Shown: positions 24,774 through 33,792 of the stretch, in pieces
How the letters are laid out: the number at the start of each line of letters is the position of its first letter
How positions within the stretch are numbered: position 1 is the first letter of the stretch
NCBI RefSeq assembly: GCF_024978135.1
Contig: NZ_JANTEZ010000008.1
Coordinates: 37,285-101,284 of the forward strand
DNA: 64,000 bases
Source of the DNA: Herbiconiux gentiana
GTDB taxonomy: Bacteria > Actinomycetota > Actinomycetes > Actinomycetales > Microbacteriaceae
Direction of reading: 5' to 3'
Translations under genes and position numbers: made by a program
Notes under the pieces: model-generated
Database searches by the model: none
Told to the model about the DNA's origin: nothing
The model's input: the letters and a program-made list of their open reading frames with translations, nothing else

Positions 24774-24926
24774 GCCCCGAGGATCGCCCGCGCATCCGCT
24801 CGATGCGAGCACTGTGACCAACCATGACGCAGGTTTCGCTTTGTGAACGCGGTTCGTTGGCGGGCGGCCCCCGGCGCACCTAACGTCGGCCCCACGACAG
24901 CGCCCCGCTGCGACGGAAGGAACCCC

Positions 24927-26066
24927 ATGCCCATCGAATTCCTCGGCATCGCCGCCACCAACGACGGCAGCGAGACCCGCGCCCGCAGCGGCGCGAGCTT
25001 CGACAAGGAGTACACGCTGCGCCTCGCCCGGGCCCACGAGGACACCGGCTGGGACCGCGTGCTCTTCGCCTACCACTCGGGTTCGCCCGACCCCGCGACC
25101 GCGGCGGCGTACGTGGCTTCGAAGCTCGACCGCCTGCAGATCCTGCTGGCGCACCGGCCGAACGTGTCGTACCCCACCTATGCGGCGAAGGTCATCGCCA
25201 CCCTCGATCAGATCAGCGACGGCCGGCTGACGGTGCACATCATCACGGGCGGGTCGACCGCCGACCAGGCCGCCGAGGGCGACTTCCTGACGAAGGACGA
25301 ACGGTACGAGCGCACCGGTGAGTACATCCGCATCCTGAAGCAGGCGTGGACGAGCCGGGAGCCGTTCAGCTTCCACGGCACGCACTACCGCTTCGACGAC
25401 TTCGTCAGCGACGTCTGGCCGGTGCAGCAGCCGCGACCGCAGGTCTCGTTCGGCGGGTCCTCCCCCGCCGCGTACGCGATCGGCGCAGCGGAGAGCGACA
25501 TCTACGCGCTCTGGGGCGAGCCGCTCGCGAGCACGGCCGAGCAGATCCGCACGATCACCGATGCGGCCCTGGCCGCCGGACGGCCGTCGAGGCCGCGCCT
25601 GCAGGTGGCGTTCCGGCCCATCCTCGGCGCGACCGAGGAGCTCGCCTGGGAGAAGGCGGAGCGCATCCTGGGCCGGATCGAGGAGCGCACCGGCGTGCTC
25701 GGCGCGGCCGCCGGCGATCTGCGGAACCCCGAGAACGCGGGCTCGCAGCGGCTGCTCTCGATCGCCGAGCAGGGCGACCGCTACGACCGGGCCCTGTGGA
25801 CGAAGGTCGCCGCGGCCTCGGGCGGACGGGGCAACTCGAACGCGCTCGTCGGCACGCCCGAGACGGTCGCGGCGGCGCTGCTCGACTACGTCGACCTCGG
25901 CGTCGACATCATCTCGGCGCGCGGGTACGACTACGTGGACGACACCATCGACTTCGGGCGGTACGTCATCCCGCTCGTGCGCGAGGAGGTGGCTCGGCGC
26001 GATGCCGCGGCTGCTGCCACCTCGGCGAGCATCACGAACGAGGAGCGCTCCCGTGCCGCAGCCTGA
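24927..26066 (+). CDS. LLM-class flavin-dependent monooxygenase, SsuD-like
   Basis: A 379-residue enzyme starting at ATG 24927 after gaagga. It follows the alkanesulfonate-monooxygenase pattern closely: PTYAAKVIATLDQISDGRL, VHIITGGS, EGDFLTKDERYERTGEY, VSFGGSSPAAYAIGA and YALWGEP. Such enzymes use FMNH2 and O2 to cleave C-S or similar bonds. The neighbouring acetyltransferase and polar amino-acid importer point to oxidation of an S-substituted cysteine or a related organosulfur compound rather than simple sulfonates. It overlaps the GNAT gene by 14 bp. A separate flavin reductase is not seen here. Confidence 0.9.
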   Translation: MPIEFLGIAATNDGSETRARSGASFDKEYTLRLARAHEDTGWDRVLFAYHSGSPDPATAAAYVASKLDRLQILLAHRPNVSYPTYAAKVIATLDQISDGRLTVHIITGGSTADQAAEGDFLTKDERYERTGEYIRILKQAWTSREPFSFHGTHYRFDDFVSDVWPVQQPRPQVSFGGSSPAAYAIGAAESDIYALWGEPLASTAEQIRTITDAALAAGRPSRPRLQVAFRPILGATEELAWEKAERILGRIEERTGVLGAAAGDLRNPENAGSQRLLSIAEQGDRYDRALWTKVAAASGGRGNSNALVGTPETVAAALLDYVDLGVDIISARGYDYVDDTIDFGRYVIPLVREEVARRDAAAAATSASITNEERSRAAA

Positions 26067-26658
26067 CGAGTTCCGCTACGTCGCCGCCGACGACCCGCTC
26101 GCCCTCCCGCTTGTCACCGAGCTGACCGAGGAGTACGACGCCCGCTACGGCGACGCCTGGGGCGAACCGGCGTCGACCGAGCTGAGCCGCTACCCGGCCT
26201 CCGAGTTCGCTCCCCCGCACGGCGCCTTCGTGCTGCTGCTGCGCGACGGCACGCCCATCGCCGGCGGCGCCTTCAAGACCTTCGACCCGGCGACCACCGA
26301 GCTCAAGCGCATCTGGACCTCGAAGCACCATCGTCGTCAGGGCCTCGCCCGCCGGGTCGTCGCCGAGCTCGAGGAGGAGTCGCGCCGCCGCGGCTTCACC
26401 CGCGTGTACCTCACCACCGGGCCCCGCCAGCCGGAGGCCCAGCGGCTCTACCTCGAGACCGGGTACACGCCCCTGTTCGACACCGCGCTGAGCGCCGAGG
26501 AGGTCGTCATCCACGGCTTCGCGAAATCACTCGGGGCCGAGCCGCTCGACGTCGAGGACATCCGGCGGCGGCACGACGAGTCGCTCGCGCACTTCTACGC
26601 GGCGCTGCCGAACCGGCGGCTCGGCACGGGCCGCGGCACGCAGGAGGTGCTCGCATGA
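26053..26658 (+). CDS. GNAT family N-acetyltransferase
   Basis: A 201-residue protein starting at GTG 26053, placed by aggag 7 nt upstream inside the monooxygenase gene. The acetyl-CoA loop is visible as HHRRQGLARRVV (~95-106), with PRQPEAQRLYLETGYTP as the C-terminal motif. A ~50-residue tail follows the GNAT core (DVEDIRRRHDESLAHFYAALP). In Bacillus the comparable SnaA/SnaB acetyltransferases modify S-alkylcysteines before monooxygenase attack; by analogy this enzyme may do the same. It is coupled to the permease by ATGA. Confidence 0.88.
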   Translation: MPQPDEFRYVAADDPLALPLVTELTEEYDARYGDAWGEPASTELSRYPASEFAPPHGAFVLLLRDGTPIAGGAFKTFDPATTELKRIWTSKHHRRQGLARRVVAELEEESRRRGFTRVYLTTGPRQPEAQRLYLETGYTPLFDTALSAEEVVIHGFAKSLGAEPLDVEDIRRRHDESLAHFYAALPNRRLGTGRGTQEVLA

Positions 26659-27748
26659 GCGGGCTGTCGACGAGGGTGCGCGCGGCGAGCGACGGCGGCC
26701 GAGCATCCGCCACCCCACCCGGCGAGCGCGGCGCGCCCGATGACGCCACCGCGCCCGGCACGCCCCTGCCGCCCGGAATCGACCTGAAGCGACTCGCCGA
26801 GCGACCGGTCGTGCCGCTGCGCCACCCCGTGCGCTGGGTGATCACCGCCGTCGTGCTCGTGCTCCTGCTGAACGTCGTGCAGACCCTCTTCACCAACCCC
26901 GCCTGGGAGTGGTCGAAGGTGGGCACCTGGCTGTTCGCCCCCGCGATTCTCAAGGGGCTGCAGCTGACGCTCGTCGCCACCGCGATCAGTGCCGTCGTGA
27001 GCTTCCTCGGCGGCATCGTCGTGGCGCTCGGCCGCATCTCGGGCAACCCGGTTCTCAGCACGCTGAGCTGGCTGTACATCTGGCTGTTCCGCTCGGTGCC
27101 GCTGATCCTCGTGCTGATCTTCCTGTTCAACCTCGGCAACCTGTACCCCACGATCGGCATCGGCGTTCCGTTCGGTCCGCAGCTCGAGGTGCCGACGTTC
27201 ACGCTGCTGTCCTCCCTCGCGCTCGGCGTGATCGGGCTCAGCCTGAGCGAGATCGCGTACAGCGCCGAGGTGGTGCGGTCGGGCATCCTGGCCGTCGACC
27301 AGGGGCAGCACGAGGCGGCGAAAGCGCTGGGCATCCCGTCGCGGCGGCAGTTCACGCGCATCGTGCTGCCGCAGGCGCTGCGCTCGATCGTGCCCGCCTA
27401 CGTGAACCAGATCATCGGACTGCTGAAGGCCAGCTCGCTGCTGTTCTACGTGTCGCTGCTCGACCTGTTCGGCGTGGTGCAGAACCTCGGCAGCACGTAC
27501 CCGACCGACATCATCCCGCTGCTCGTGGTGGCGACGATCTGGTACCTCGTGCTGACCAGCGCCATCTCGGTGGTGCAGTACTACATCGAGCGGTTCTACG
27601 CCCGGGGGTCGGTGCGGGTGCTGCCGGCGACGCCGTGGCAGCGGGTGCGGGGCGGGCTGGGTGGGCTGGTGCGGTCGGCTCGGTCGTCCCAGTCGTCCCA
27701 GTCGTCCCAGTCGGCCCGGTCGTCTCACTCGTCCCCCGGGGGTGTCCG

Positions 27749-27752
<4 letters not shown>
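26655..27752 (+). CDS. polar amino-acid ABC transporter permease
   Basis: A 365-residue HisM/GlnP-type permease. A disordered N-terminus (~55 residues) precedes about five transmembrane helices, the first near 62-80. The EAA loop QGQHEAAKALGIPSRRQF (~217-234) and the C-terminal PQALRSIVPAYVNQ are typical. The tail after ~325 is a repeat of SSQ-type tripeptides encoded by gtcccagtc units. A single permease gene suggests a homodimeric channel. The stop overlaps the ATPase start (ATGA). Confidence 0.92.
27675..27735. repeat. 9-bp repeats in permease tail
   Basis: Tandem copies of cgtcccagt and variants encode the Ser/Gln-rich cytoplasmic tail of the permease. The unit keeps frame. Confidence 0.85.
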
Positions 27753-28510
<758 letters not shown>

Positions 28511-28569
28511 CGCCTCCCCTCTCTTCTTCTCACCCCTGCATCACCCACCATCACAGCGAAGGACACACC

Positions 28570-29586
28570 ATGCCCCACTCCACCCCCACCCGCCTCCGAA
28601 CGCTCGGAGCCCTCGCCGCCGCGGCCCTGCTCGTGTCGAGCCTCGCCGCCTGCGCTTCCGACGCGTCGGCCACCGGCGCCGACGCGGCCCCCGACGGCAC
28701 CGTCACCGTCGGCGCCCACTCCAACGGTGCGGCCACCGAGACGTCGATCGAGGTGTCGACGGTCGAGAGCATCCGCGACACCCTGCCGAAGGAGGTGCTC
28801 GACAGCGGCAAGCTCGTGATCGGTGTCGGCGCCCTGCCCGCCGGCTTCCCGCCGCTTGCCTTCACCGGCGACGACAACGAGACCCTCACCGGCGCCGAGC
28901 CCGACCTCGGCCGCCTGGTCGCCGCCGTGTTCGGCCTCGAGCCGGTCGTGCAGAACTCCACCTGGGACAACCTGTTCGTCGGCATCGACACCGGCGCCAC
29001 GAACGTCGGCTTCTCGAACATCACCGACACCGAGAAGCGCAAGGAGAAGTACGACTTCGCCTCGTACCGCGGCGACAACCTGGCCTTCCAGGTGCTCGCC
29101 TCAAACGACTGGGACTTCGACGGCGACTACGAGAACCTCGACGGCCTGACCGTCGCTGTGAGCTCGGGCACCAACCAGGAGAAGATTCTGCTCGAATGGA
29201 AGACGAAGCTCGAGGCGGAGGGCAAGACGCTCGAGGTCGTCTACTTCCCCGACGCGAACAGCACCACGCTCGCCCTCAACTCGGGCAAGATCGACGCCTC
29301 GTTCGGCCCCAACCCGAGCATCGCCTACCAGAACACGACCTCGCAGTCGGGCGCCAACCCCACCCGCACCGCGGGCACCTTCTCGGGCGCCGGCGAGACC
29401 CTCGACGGCCTGATCGCCGCCACCGTGAAGAAGGACTCGGGTCTCGCGCAGCCGGTGGCCGACGCCATCAACCACCTGATCGAGAACGGCCAGTACGACC
29501 AGTGGCTCGCCGCCTACAACCTCGAGAACGAGGCGGTCGAGACCTCGCTCGTCAACCCGCCGGGCCTCCCGCTCGACAACAACTGA
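28570..29586 (+). CDS. polar amino-acid ABC transporter substrate-binding lipoprotein
   Basis: A 338-residue family-3 solute-binding protein. The signal peptide ends at the lipobox LAAC (Cys28); a ~45-residue linker precedes the binding domain, with LVIGVGALPAGFPPLAF and the family motif PDLGRLVAAVFGLEPVVQ. The ATG at 28570 follows gaagga. A 59-bp gap from the ATPase and the strong hairpin after the stop make it the last gene of the transport operon. The substrate is inferred to be an N- or S-modified amino acid; it is not readable directly. Confidence 0.92.
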   Translation: MPHSTPTRLRTLGALAAAALLVSSLAACASDASATGADAAPDGTVTVGAHSNGAATETSIEVSTVESIRDTLPKEVLDSGKLVIGVGALPAGFPPLAFTGDDNETLTGAEPDLGRLVAAVFGLEPVVQNSTWDNLFVGIDTGATNVGFSNITDTEKRKEKYDFASYRGDNLAFQVLASNDWDFDGDYENLDGLTVAVSSGTNQEKILLEWKTKLEAEGKTLEVVYFPDANSTTLALNSGKIDASFGPNPSIAYQNTTSQSGANPTRTAGTFSGAGETLDGLIAATVKKDSGLAQPVADAINHLIENGQYDQWLAAYNLENEAVETSLVNPPGLPLDNN

Positions 29587-29597
29587 GCCGCCGGCCG

Positions 29598-29921
29598 TCA
29601 GGCCCCGTCCGCCCTCTCGGCGGGCGGGGCCTTCGTCGTGTCAGGGGCGTTCTTCGATCGCATTCGCCCGAGCATCCACCCGGCCCAGAACGCGAGCCCG
29701 GCGATGCCGCCCGCCACGACGATCGCTCCCAGCACGCTCCCCCAGCCGATCACGACCGCCCCTGCGGGGCTGAACATCGTGCCCGACAGCGGCGCATAGG
29801 CGAACCACCCGAACGACGCGGACTGCGGGGTCGAGACGACCACCGTGACCACGCCCGCGACGATCGCGGCGACCGCCAGCAGCGGAAGGGTCAGGTTCGC
29901 ACGTCTGGGTCGGGCAGCCAT
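29598..29921 (-). CDS. 107-residue two-helix membrane protein
   Basis: Starts at ATG 29921. There are two hydrophobic segments (~11-31, LTLPLLAVAAIVAGVVTVVVS, and ~58-85), with a charged, Pro-containing C-terminal tail. It is the last gene of a three-gene minus-strand series (30474 to 29598). Its final codons form part of the bidirectional terminator. No family recognised. Confidence 0.7.
   Translation of the reverse strand: MAARPRRANLTLPLLAVAAIVAGVVTVVVSTPQSASFGWFAYAPLSGTMFSPAGAVVIGWGSVLGAIVVAGGIAGLAFWAGWMLGRMRSKNAPDTTKAPPAERADGA
29601..29631. terminator. strong hairpin terminator after binding-protein gene
   Basis: A 13-bp stem (29601-29613 with 29619-29631; one G-T type mismatch) and 5-nt loop, followed by cttcgtcgtgt. 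It overlaps the 3' end of the opposing membrane-protein gene and could act in both directions. Confidence 0.75.
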
Positions 29922-29947
29922 TCCCCTAAGCTAACGCGGCCGCCGGG

Positions 29948-30295
29948 TCACTGCTCGGCGGGGTCGGTGCGGGGCTGCTCGACGCGCCGCTGCTCCCCGA
30001 CAGCCGGCTCGATGCGGGACGATCCACGCCGGGCGCCATCGCGCTTCGTCCCCGCGACGACCCGTCTGACGCCGACGACGACGCCGAGCGACCAGAGCGG
30101 CAGCCCCACGAGCGCCACCACCCAGAGCGGCGCACTGCGGAACCCGTGCCCCACTGTCTCCCCGAGCCGCCACCCGTGGGCCGCGCACATCCAGATCGTC
30201 AAGACCAGGAACAGCGCCGACCCCACGACCAGAATCGTCGGATGCGCGGCGAACACGCCCTCAGCCCGCCTCCGCCGTCCCTCCCGCCTCGGCAC
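29948..30295 (-). CDS. 115-residue two-helix membrane protein
   Basis: Begins at ATG 30295, two bases after the stop of the small acidic gene. A very basic N-terminus (MPRREGRRRRAEG) leads to two hydrophobic segments (~18-38 and ~55-78). The hydrophilic tail is rich in Arg and Glu. Probably cotranscribed with both neighbours. Function unknown. Confidence 0.68.
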   Translation of the reverse strand: MPRREGRRRRAEGVFAAHPTILVVGSALFLVLTIWMCAAHGWRLGETVGHGFRSAPLWVVALVGLPLWSLGVVVGVRRVVAGTKRDGARRGSSRIEPAVGEQRRVEQPRTDPAEQ

Positions 30296-30297
30296 GC

Positions 30298-30474
30298 TCA
30301 GTCCTCGAGGTCGCCGGCCTGCTCCGGCTCGGCGGCGCTCTGCTCGGTGCGGTCGCGCAGGCGGTCGGACATCTCCGACGCCCCCGCCCCCTCGTCCTCG
30401 TCGGCCGCCTTGATCAGCGCAGCGAGCTCCTCGTCGCGGGGCGCATCCGCGGTGCCGTCGTCGTTCGTCGTCAT
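30298..30474 (-). CDS. 58-residue acidic protein
   Basis: A complete open frame from ATG 30474 to TGA 30298-30300 encodes an Asp/Glu-rich soluble peptide beginning MTTNDDGTADAPRDEE and ending AGDLED. It sits two bases upstream of the basic 115-residue membrane protein, so an acidic/basic partner pair is conceivable. The leader directly before its ATG is a 13-unit octamer array. The composition and position support a real gene, but no homologue is recognised. Confidence 0.6.
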   Translation of the reverse strand: MTTNDDGTADAPRDEELAALIKAADEDEGAGASEMSDRLRDRTEQSAAEPEQAGDLED

Positions 30475-30479
30475 GGGTG

Positions 30480-30583
30480 TCTCGCTCTCCCGGTCTATTG
30501 CTCTGCCGCTCGATCGCTCAGTCGCTCTGTCTGTGTATCGCTCTAATGCTCGATCGCTCTATCGCTCTATCGCTCGGATGCTC
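30480..30583. repeat. 13-unit degenerate octamer array
   Basis: Read on the minus strand, 104 bp divide exactly into 13 octamers with consensus gagcgata (perfect in three units; others vary mostly in the last four bases). The array ends five bases before the ATG of the small acidic gene. It is more AT-rich than its surroundings. Confidence 0.93.
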
Positions 30584-30686
30584 GGCCCGCACGCTGCGCG
30601 CCGCCTCCCCTCCCCAGCGTGCCACCACGCACCCCACCTGTGCCCGAGGCTATCCATCACCTGCCCGCGCGATTAGGGTGTGGCGC

Positions 30687-31067
30687 ATGATCGGATCCCT
30701 CGACGTGGTCGTGCTCGATTGCCCCGACACCCGCGCGCTCGCCCGCTTCTACGCCGAGCTCATCGGTGGCGAGAGCGTGCAGGACGACCCCGACTGGGCC
30801 GAAGTACTGCCACCGGGCGCGACCGGCCGCCCGCTGCTCGCCTTCCAGCGCGTCGACGACTACCGCGCGCCCGACTGGCCCGGTCAGTCGGTGCCCCAGC
30901 AGCTCCACCTCGACGTCAAGGTCGCCGACCTCGACGAGGGCGAGCGCGCGGTGCTCGCCATCGGCGCGACCCCGACGGGCTCGGGCACCGACACGTTCCG
31001 GGTGTACCTCGATCCGGCCGGGCATCCGTTCTGCCTCGTCGCACCCACCGACGACGTCGCCGAGTGA
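30687..31067 (+). CDS. VOC family (glyoxalase-like) protein
   Basis: A 126-residue single VOC domain starting at ATG 30687 (MIGSLDVVVLDCPDTRALARFY). Two beta-alpha-beta modules are visible, with HLDVKVADLDEGERAVLAIGA and the ending FRVYLDPAGHPFCLV. This pattern (DPAGHPFCL) is common in uncharacterised actinobacterial VOC proteins. The substrate is unknown. The downstream gene start lies within a 16-bp near-repeat of the stop region (gtgagggtcg / gtgaaggtcg). Confidence 0.88.
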   Translation: MIGSLDVVVLDCPDTRALARFYAELIGGESVQDDPDWAEVLPPGATGRPLLAFQRVDDYRAPDWPGQSVPQQLHLDVKVADLDEGERAVLAIGATPTGSGTDTFRVYLDPAGHPFCLVAPTDDVAE

Positions 31068-31079
31068 GGGTCGAGCGAA

Positions 31080-31637
31080 GTGAAGGTCGGTGGCGGCGTG
31101 CTCGCGATCGTTCCTGACCCCTGGGTCGCGGGCACACGATTGATCGGTACCGGATCAGACGACGGGGTCCCGTCAGAGGCCTCCGTCGAGGTCCGCTCGG
31201 CGACCGGCTCGGCCTTCACCGTCAGGACGCTGGTGCGCCTGGGCGAGCGCCTCGGCAGTGGCGGCCATCCGCACGGCACCATGACCGACGCCGTCTCGAT
31301 CGCGGCCCTCGCGGCGGGCTCGTTGATGCTGCAGGCCATCCCGCCTGGTCTCCCCCGCGAGGAGACCAGGAAACGCATGGACGCCGCCGCCGAGACGTCG
31401 CAGTCCTTGGCTCGGGACCGCAGCGGCTGGGCATTTCTCCCGATGCAGCTCGCCGGCATCACATACGCACTCTGGTGCCGCTCGCACTGTTCCGGGTTCA
31501 TCGCGCACGCCGACCTCGGAAGCCACGTGATGGCGGCCTGGGGTGAGGGCGATGTCCCGCCGGAACTCTCCGCCATGCAGTTCCGGGATCTCGGCACGAC
31601 TCACGCCGGTAGCGCCCCCCACGGGAGCCACCCCTGA
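31080..31637 (+). CDS. 185-residue protein of unknown function
   Basis: Open from GTG 31080 to 31637 with a plausible cytoplasmic composition (MKVGGGVLAIVPDP...). A central hydrophobic patch (DAVSIAALAAGSLMLQAIPPG) and a Trp/Cys-rich segment (GITYALWCRSHCSGF) are the only notable traits. The start is uncertain because it falls in a near-duplicate of the previous stop region; ATG 31281 is an alternative. An antisense frame (31597-30884) is open too, but overlaps the VOC gene. A good convergent hairpin follows the stop, which supports transcription in this direction. Confidence 0.55.
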   Translation: MKVGGGVLAIVPDPWVAGTRLIGTGSDDGVPSEASVEVRSATGSAFTVRTLVRLGERLGSGGHPHGTMTDAVSIAALAAGSLMLQAIPPGLPREETRKRMDAAAETSQSLARDRSGWAFLPMQLAGITYALWCRSHCSGFIAHADLGSHVMAAWGEGDVPPELSAMQFRDLGTTHAGSAPHGSHP

Positions 31638-31645
31638 GCTGCAGA

Positions 31646-31665
31646 ACGCCCACGGAGGTGGGCGT
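31646..31665. terminator. bidirectional hairpin between convergent genes
   Basis: A perfect 8-bp stem acgcccac/gtgggcgt with a four-base loop separates the 185-residue gene from the aldo/keto reductase. No T tract. Confidence 0.65.
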
Positions 31666-32513
31666 CACAGCATGGGCAGCCGCCGCGGCCGGGAACCGCG
31701 GGGGAATGCGGCGTCGATCCGGTCGAGCTCGGCGGTGCTGAGCGTCAGGGCGCCCGCCCCGGCGTTGTCGTCGGCGTGCTCCACGGTGGAGGCCTTCGGG
31801 ATGGCGAAGACGGCCGGCCGGCGCACGAGGAAGCGCAGGGCGACCTGCCGGGCGGTCGCGCCGTGCTCCGCCGCGATCTGCTCCAGCACGCGGCCGCCCG
31901 GCGTGCGCGCATCCGGGAAGCGATCATGACCGAAGGGACTGTACGCGACCACGGCGACGCCCTGCCGCTCGCACCACGGGAGCACGGCGTGCTCGATCGC
32001 GCGCTCCTCGAGGTGGTAAAGCACCTGGTTGCAGGCCAGGCGCCCCTCCCCGCCCGACCGCCAGGCGTCCTCCAGATCGTCGACGTCGAAGTTGCTCACG
32101 CCCCACGACCGGATCTTGCCCTGCTCGCGCAGCTGCTCGAAGCCGGCGAAAGTCTCCTCCAGCGGATGCGAGCCGCGCCAGTGCAGCAGGTAGCAGTCCA
32201 GCCTGTCGGTGCCCAGGCGGGTCAGCGTGCGCTCGCATGCCGCCACCACTCCGGCACGCGAGGCGTTGCTCGGGAGCACCTTCGAGACGAGGAAGACCTC
32301 CTCCCGCCGCCCGGCGATCGCAGCACCGACCACCAGCTCGGCGTCGCCGTACATCTCGGCGGTGTCGATGTGCGTCATTCCGCTGTCGATCCCGTGACGC
32401 AGCGCAGCGACGGCGGTCGGGCGGTGGGCGTCGTCGATGTACCAGGTGCCCTGCCCGATCACGGAGACGTTCGACGACGAGTGCCCGAACGGGCGGTGCT
32501 CCATGGCCGTCAT
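31665..32513 (-). CDS. aldo/keto reductase
   Basis: A 282-residue NADPH-dependent oxidoreductase of the TIM-barrel AKR type. Catalytic residues are visible: D and Y in HIDTAEMYG (~49-57), K in VSKVLP (~78) and H in LLHWRG (~111). The C-terminal cofactor segment is AIPKASTVEHADDN. ATG 32513 or the in-frame ATG at 32504 (MEHRPFG) may be the true start. The ABM monooxygenase gene lies 12 bp upstream on the same strand, suggesting an operon. Substrate unknown. Confidence 0.9.
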   Translation of the reverse strand: MTAMEHRPFGHSSSNVSVIGQGTWYIDDAHRPTAVAALRHGIDSGMTHIDTAEMYGDAELVVGAAIAGRREEVFLVSKVLPSNASRAGVVAACERTLTRLGTDRLDCYLLHWRGSHPLEETFAGFEQLREQGKIRSWGVSNFDVDDLEDAWRSGGEGRLACNQVLYHLEERAIEHAVLPWCERQGVAVVAYSPFGHDRFPDARTPGGRVLEQIAAEHGATARQVALRFLVRRPAVFAIPKASTVEHADDNAGAGALTLSTAELDRIDAAFPRGSRPRRLPML

Positions 32514-32525
32514 CCTGCCGCGCGC

Positions 32526-32837
32526 CTAGGCGGGCTGCTTCTCAGCGACGACATCGACCTGTTCAACGGTGGGCTCGCCGAACAGCACCCCGGTGTTCTC
32601 GCCGAGCGCTCGGCCGACCTCGCCCGACAGGTGGGTCTGGCGCCCGGTGTCGTCGGGGAAGGCGTCGAAGATGCCGAACGACGTGGGTCCGAACTGCAGC
32701 GCGAACCACCGCACCGTCTTCGGCTCCCCCTCCACGATCGTCAGCCCCTGGTTCAGGAACGCCCGGAGGTCGTCCGCCTTGCCGGGCAGCGCCTCCAGTC
32801 GCACGAGGAGTGCCTTGCTCACCTGGGTTGCCATCAT
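32526..32837 (-). CDS. ABM-domain monooxygenase-like protein
   Basis: A 103-residue protein starting at ATG 32837 (a second ATG follows), after a ggga box. It has the antibiotic-biosynthesis-monooxygenase fold pattern: KALLVRLEALPGKADDLRAFL and TVRWFALQFGPTSFGIFDAFPDD. Members such as YgiN-type enzymes oxidise quinols; many others are uncharacterised. It is divergent from the GntR gene. The longer upstream frame runs through the promoter region and is rejected. Confidence 0.85.
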   Translation of the reverse strand: MMATQVSKALLVRLEALPGKADDLRAFLNQGLTIVEGEPKTVRWFALQFGPTSFGIFDAFPDDTGRQTHLSGEVGRALGENTGVLFGEPTVEQVDVVAEKQPA

Positions 32838-32933
32838 CGGTCTCCCTTGCTCGAACGGCGTAGCCGGCCCCGGATCGTGTTCGCCCGGTGACGATGTCAT
32901 CATGCCCACCGCGACCCCCTCGCACCTACGACG

Positions 32934-32991
32934 TTGACAGATCCCCCCTCGACCGGTAAGGACTCGCACTGGAGGCCTGGGTCATATATGA
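32934..32991 (+). promoter_or_regulatory. GntR-gene promoter region with TCATATATGA palindrome
   Basis: A perfect TTGACA (32934-32939) is followed after 17 bp by the weak -10-like taagga. Further on lies the perfect 10-bp palindrome tcatatatga (32982-32991), in one of the few AT-rich spots of the window. The palindrome could be the FadR-type operator through which the GntR protein represses itself and its operon. Confidence 0.5.
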
Positions 32992-33017
32992 TGTACGAAA
33001 CACCACGAGGAGTGACG

Positions 33018-33698
33018 ATGACAGCGACGATGCAGTTCGGTCCGGTCGGGACGACGTCACGCACCTCGCACGTGCTCGAGATCCTGAAGAACGCGATCCT
33101 CAACGGACAGCTCTCCCCTGGTGAAGCCCTCGTCGAATCCGAGCTCGCCGGTCGCCTGGGGGTATCCAAGACCCCCGTCCGCGAGGCCCTGAAGACGCTA
33201 GAGGGAACGGGACTCGTGGTCATCCGCCCGTACTCGGGCGCGACCGTGCGCGTCTTCAGCGACGACGACGCCGTGGCGATCTACGACATGCGGCTGCTGC
33301 TCGAACCCGAGGCCGTGCGCCGCAGCGTCGCCTCGGGAGCCGATCTCACCGAGGCGTCCGACGCCCTCGCCCGCGCCGCGGCCGCCGAGAGCGGGTCGGA
33401 ACGCAGCCTCGCCAACCGGGCGTTCCATCGCTCTCTGTATCGGCATTCCGGGAACCCGCTGCTGCTCCAGACCCTCGACGGCCTCCGCGACCAGATCGCT
33501 CTGATCTCGGCCGGTTCGTGGGCACGCAGCGCCTCGTGGCAGCACGAGGCCGAAGAGCATGCACGGATGCTCGATGCAGCCCGCGCCGGAGACGCCGACG
33601 GCACGGCCCGGCTGGTTCACGAGCACATCGCCGATTTCGCCCGGAGGCACATCGCCCCGGTCGACCCGACGACCGCGGAAGGGGGATCGACCAGGTAG
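33018..33698 (+). CDS. GntR/FadR family transcriptional regulator (FCD domain)
   Basis: A 226-residue regulator from ATG 33018 (gagga upstream). The winged HTH spans ~10-75, with LSPGEALVESELAGRLGVSKTPVREALKTLEGTGLV. The all-helical FCD effector domain follows, with the metal-ligand type residues D (YDMRLLLEPEA) and His (RAFHRSLYRHSGNP). FCD regulators typically bind sugar acids or organic acids, matching the downstream catabolic genes. It is the first gene of the set, 94 bp before the MFS gene. Confidence 0.93.
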   Translation: MTATMQFGPVGTTSRTSHVLEILKNAILNGQLSPGEALVESELAGRLGVSKTPVREALKTLEGTGLVVIRPYSGATVRVFSDDDAVAIYDMRLLLEPEAVRRSVASGADLTEASDALARAAAAESGSERSLANRAFHRSLYRHSGNPLLLQTLDGLRDQIALISAGSWARSASWQHEAEEHARMLDAARAGDADGTARLVHEHIADFARRHIAPVDPTTAEGGSTR

Positions 33699-33792
33699 GA
33701 GGGAGACGGCTCGTTCACCGCCAAGATCCCGAGCCGCCCCGTCGTTCAACGCTCCTCACGGAGCGGTCACCGTCGCTTACGAAGGAGCAACG

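Noticed and set aside
22572..25385. A longer start for the FAD protein upstream of 24773
   Set aside because: The extra N-terminus overlaps the divergent promoter and the monooxygenase gene and has no family similarity.
30480..30583. CRISPR-like array
   Set aside because: Units are 8 bp with no spacers; this is a simple tandem repeat.
30884..31597. Minus-strand frame of 237 codons
   Set aside because: It overlaps the VOC gene extensively and ends in a region explained by the plus-strand gene and its hairpin terminator.
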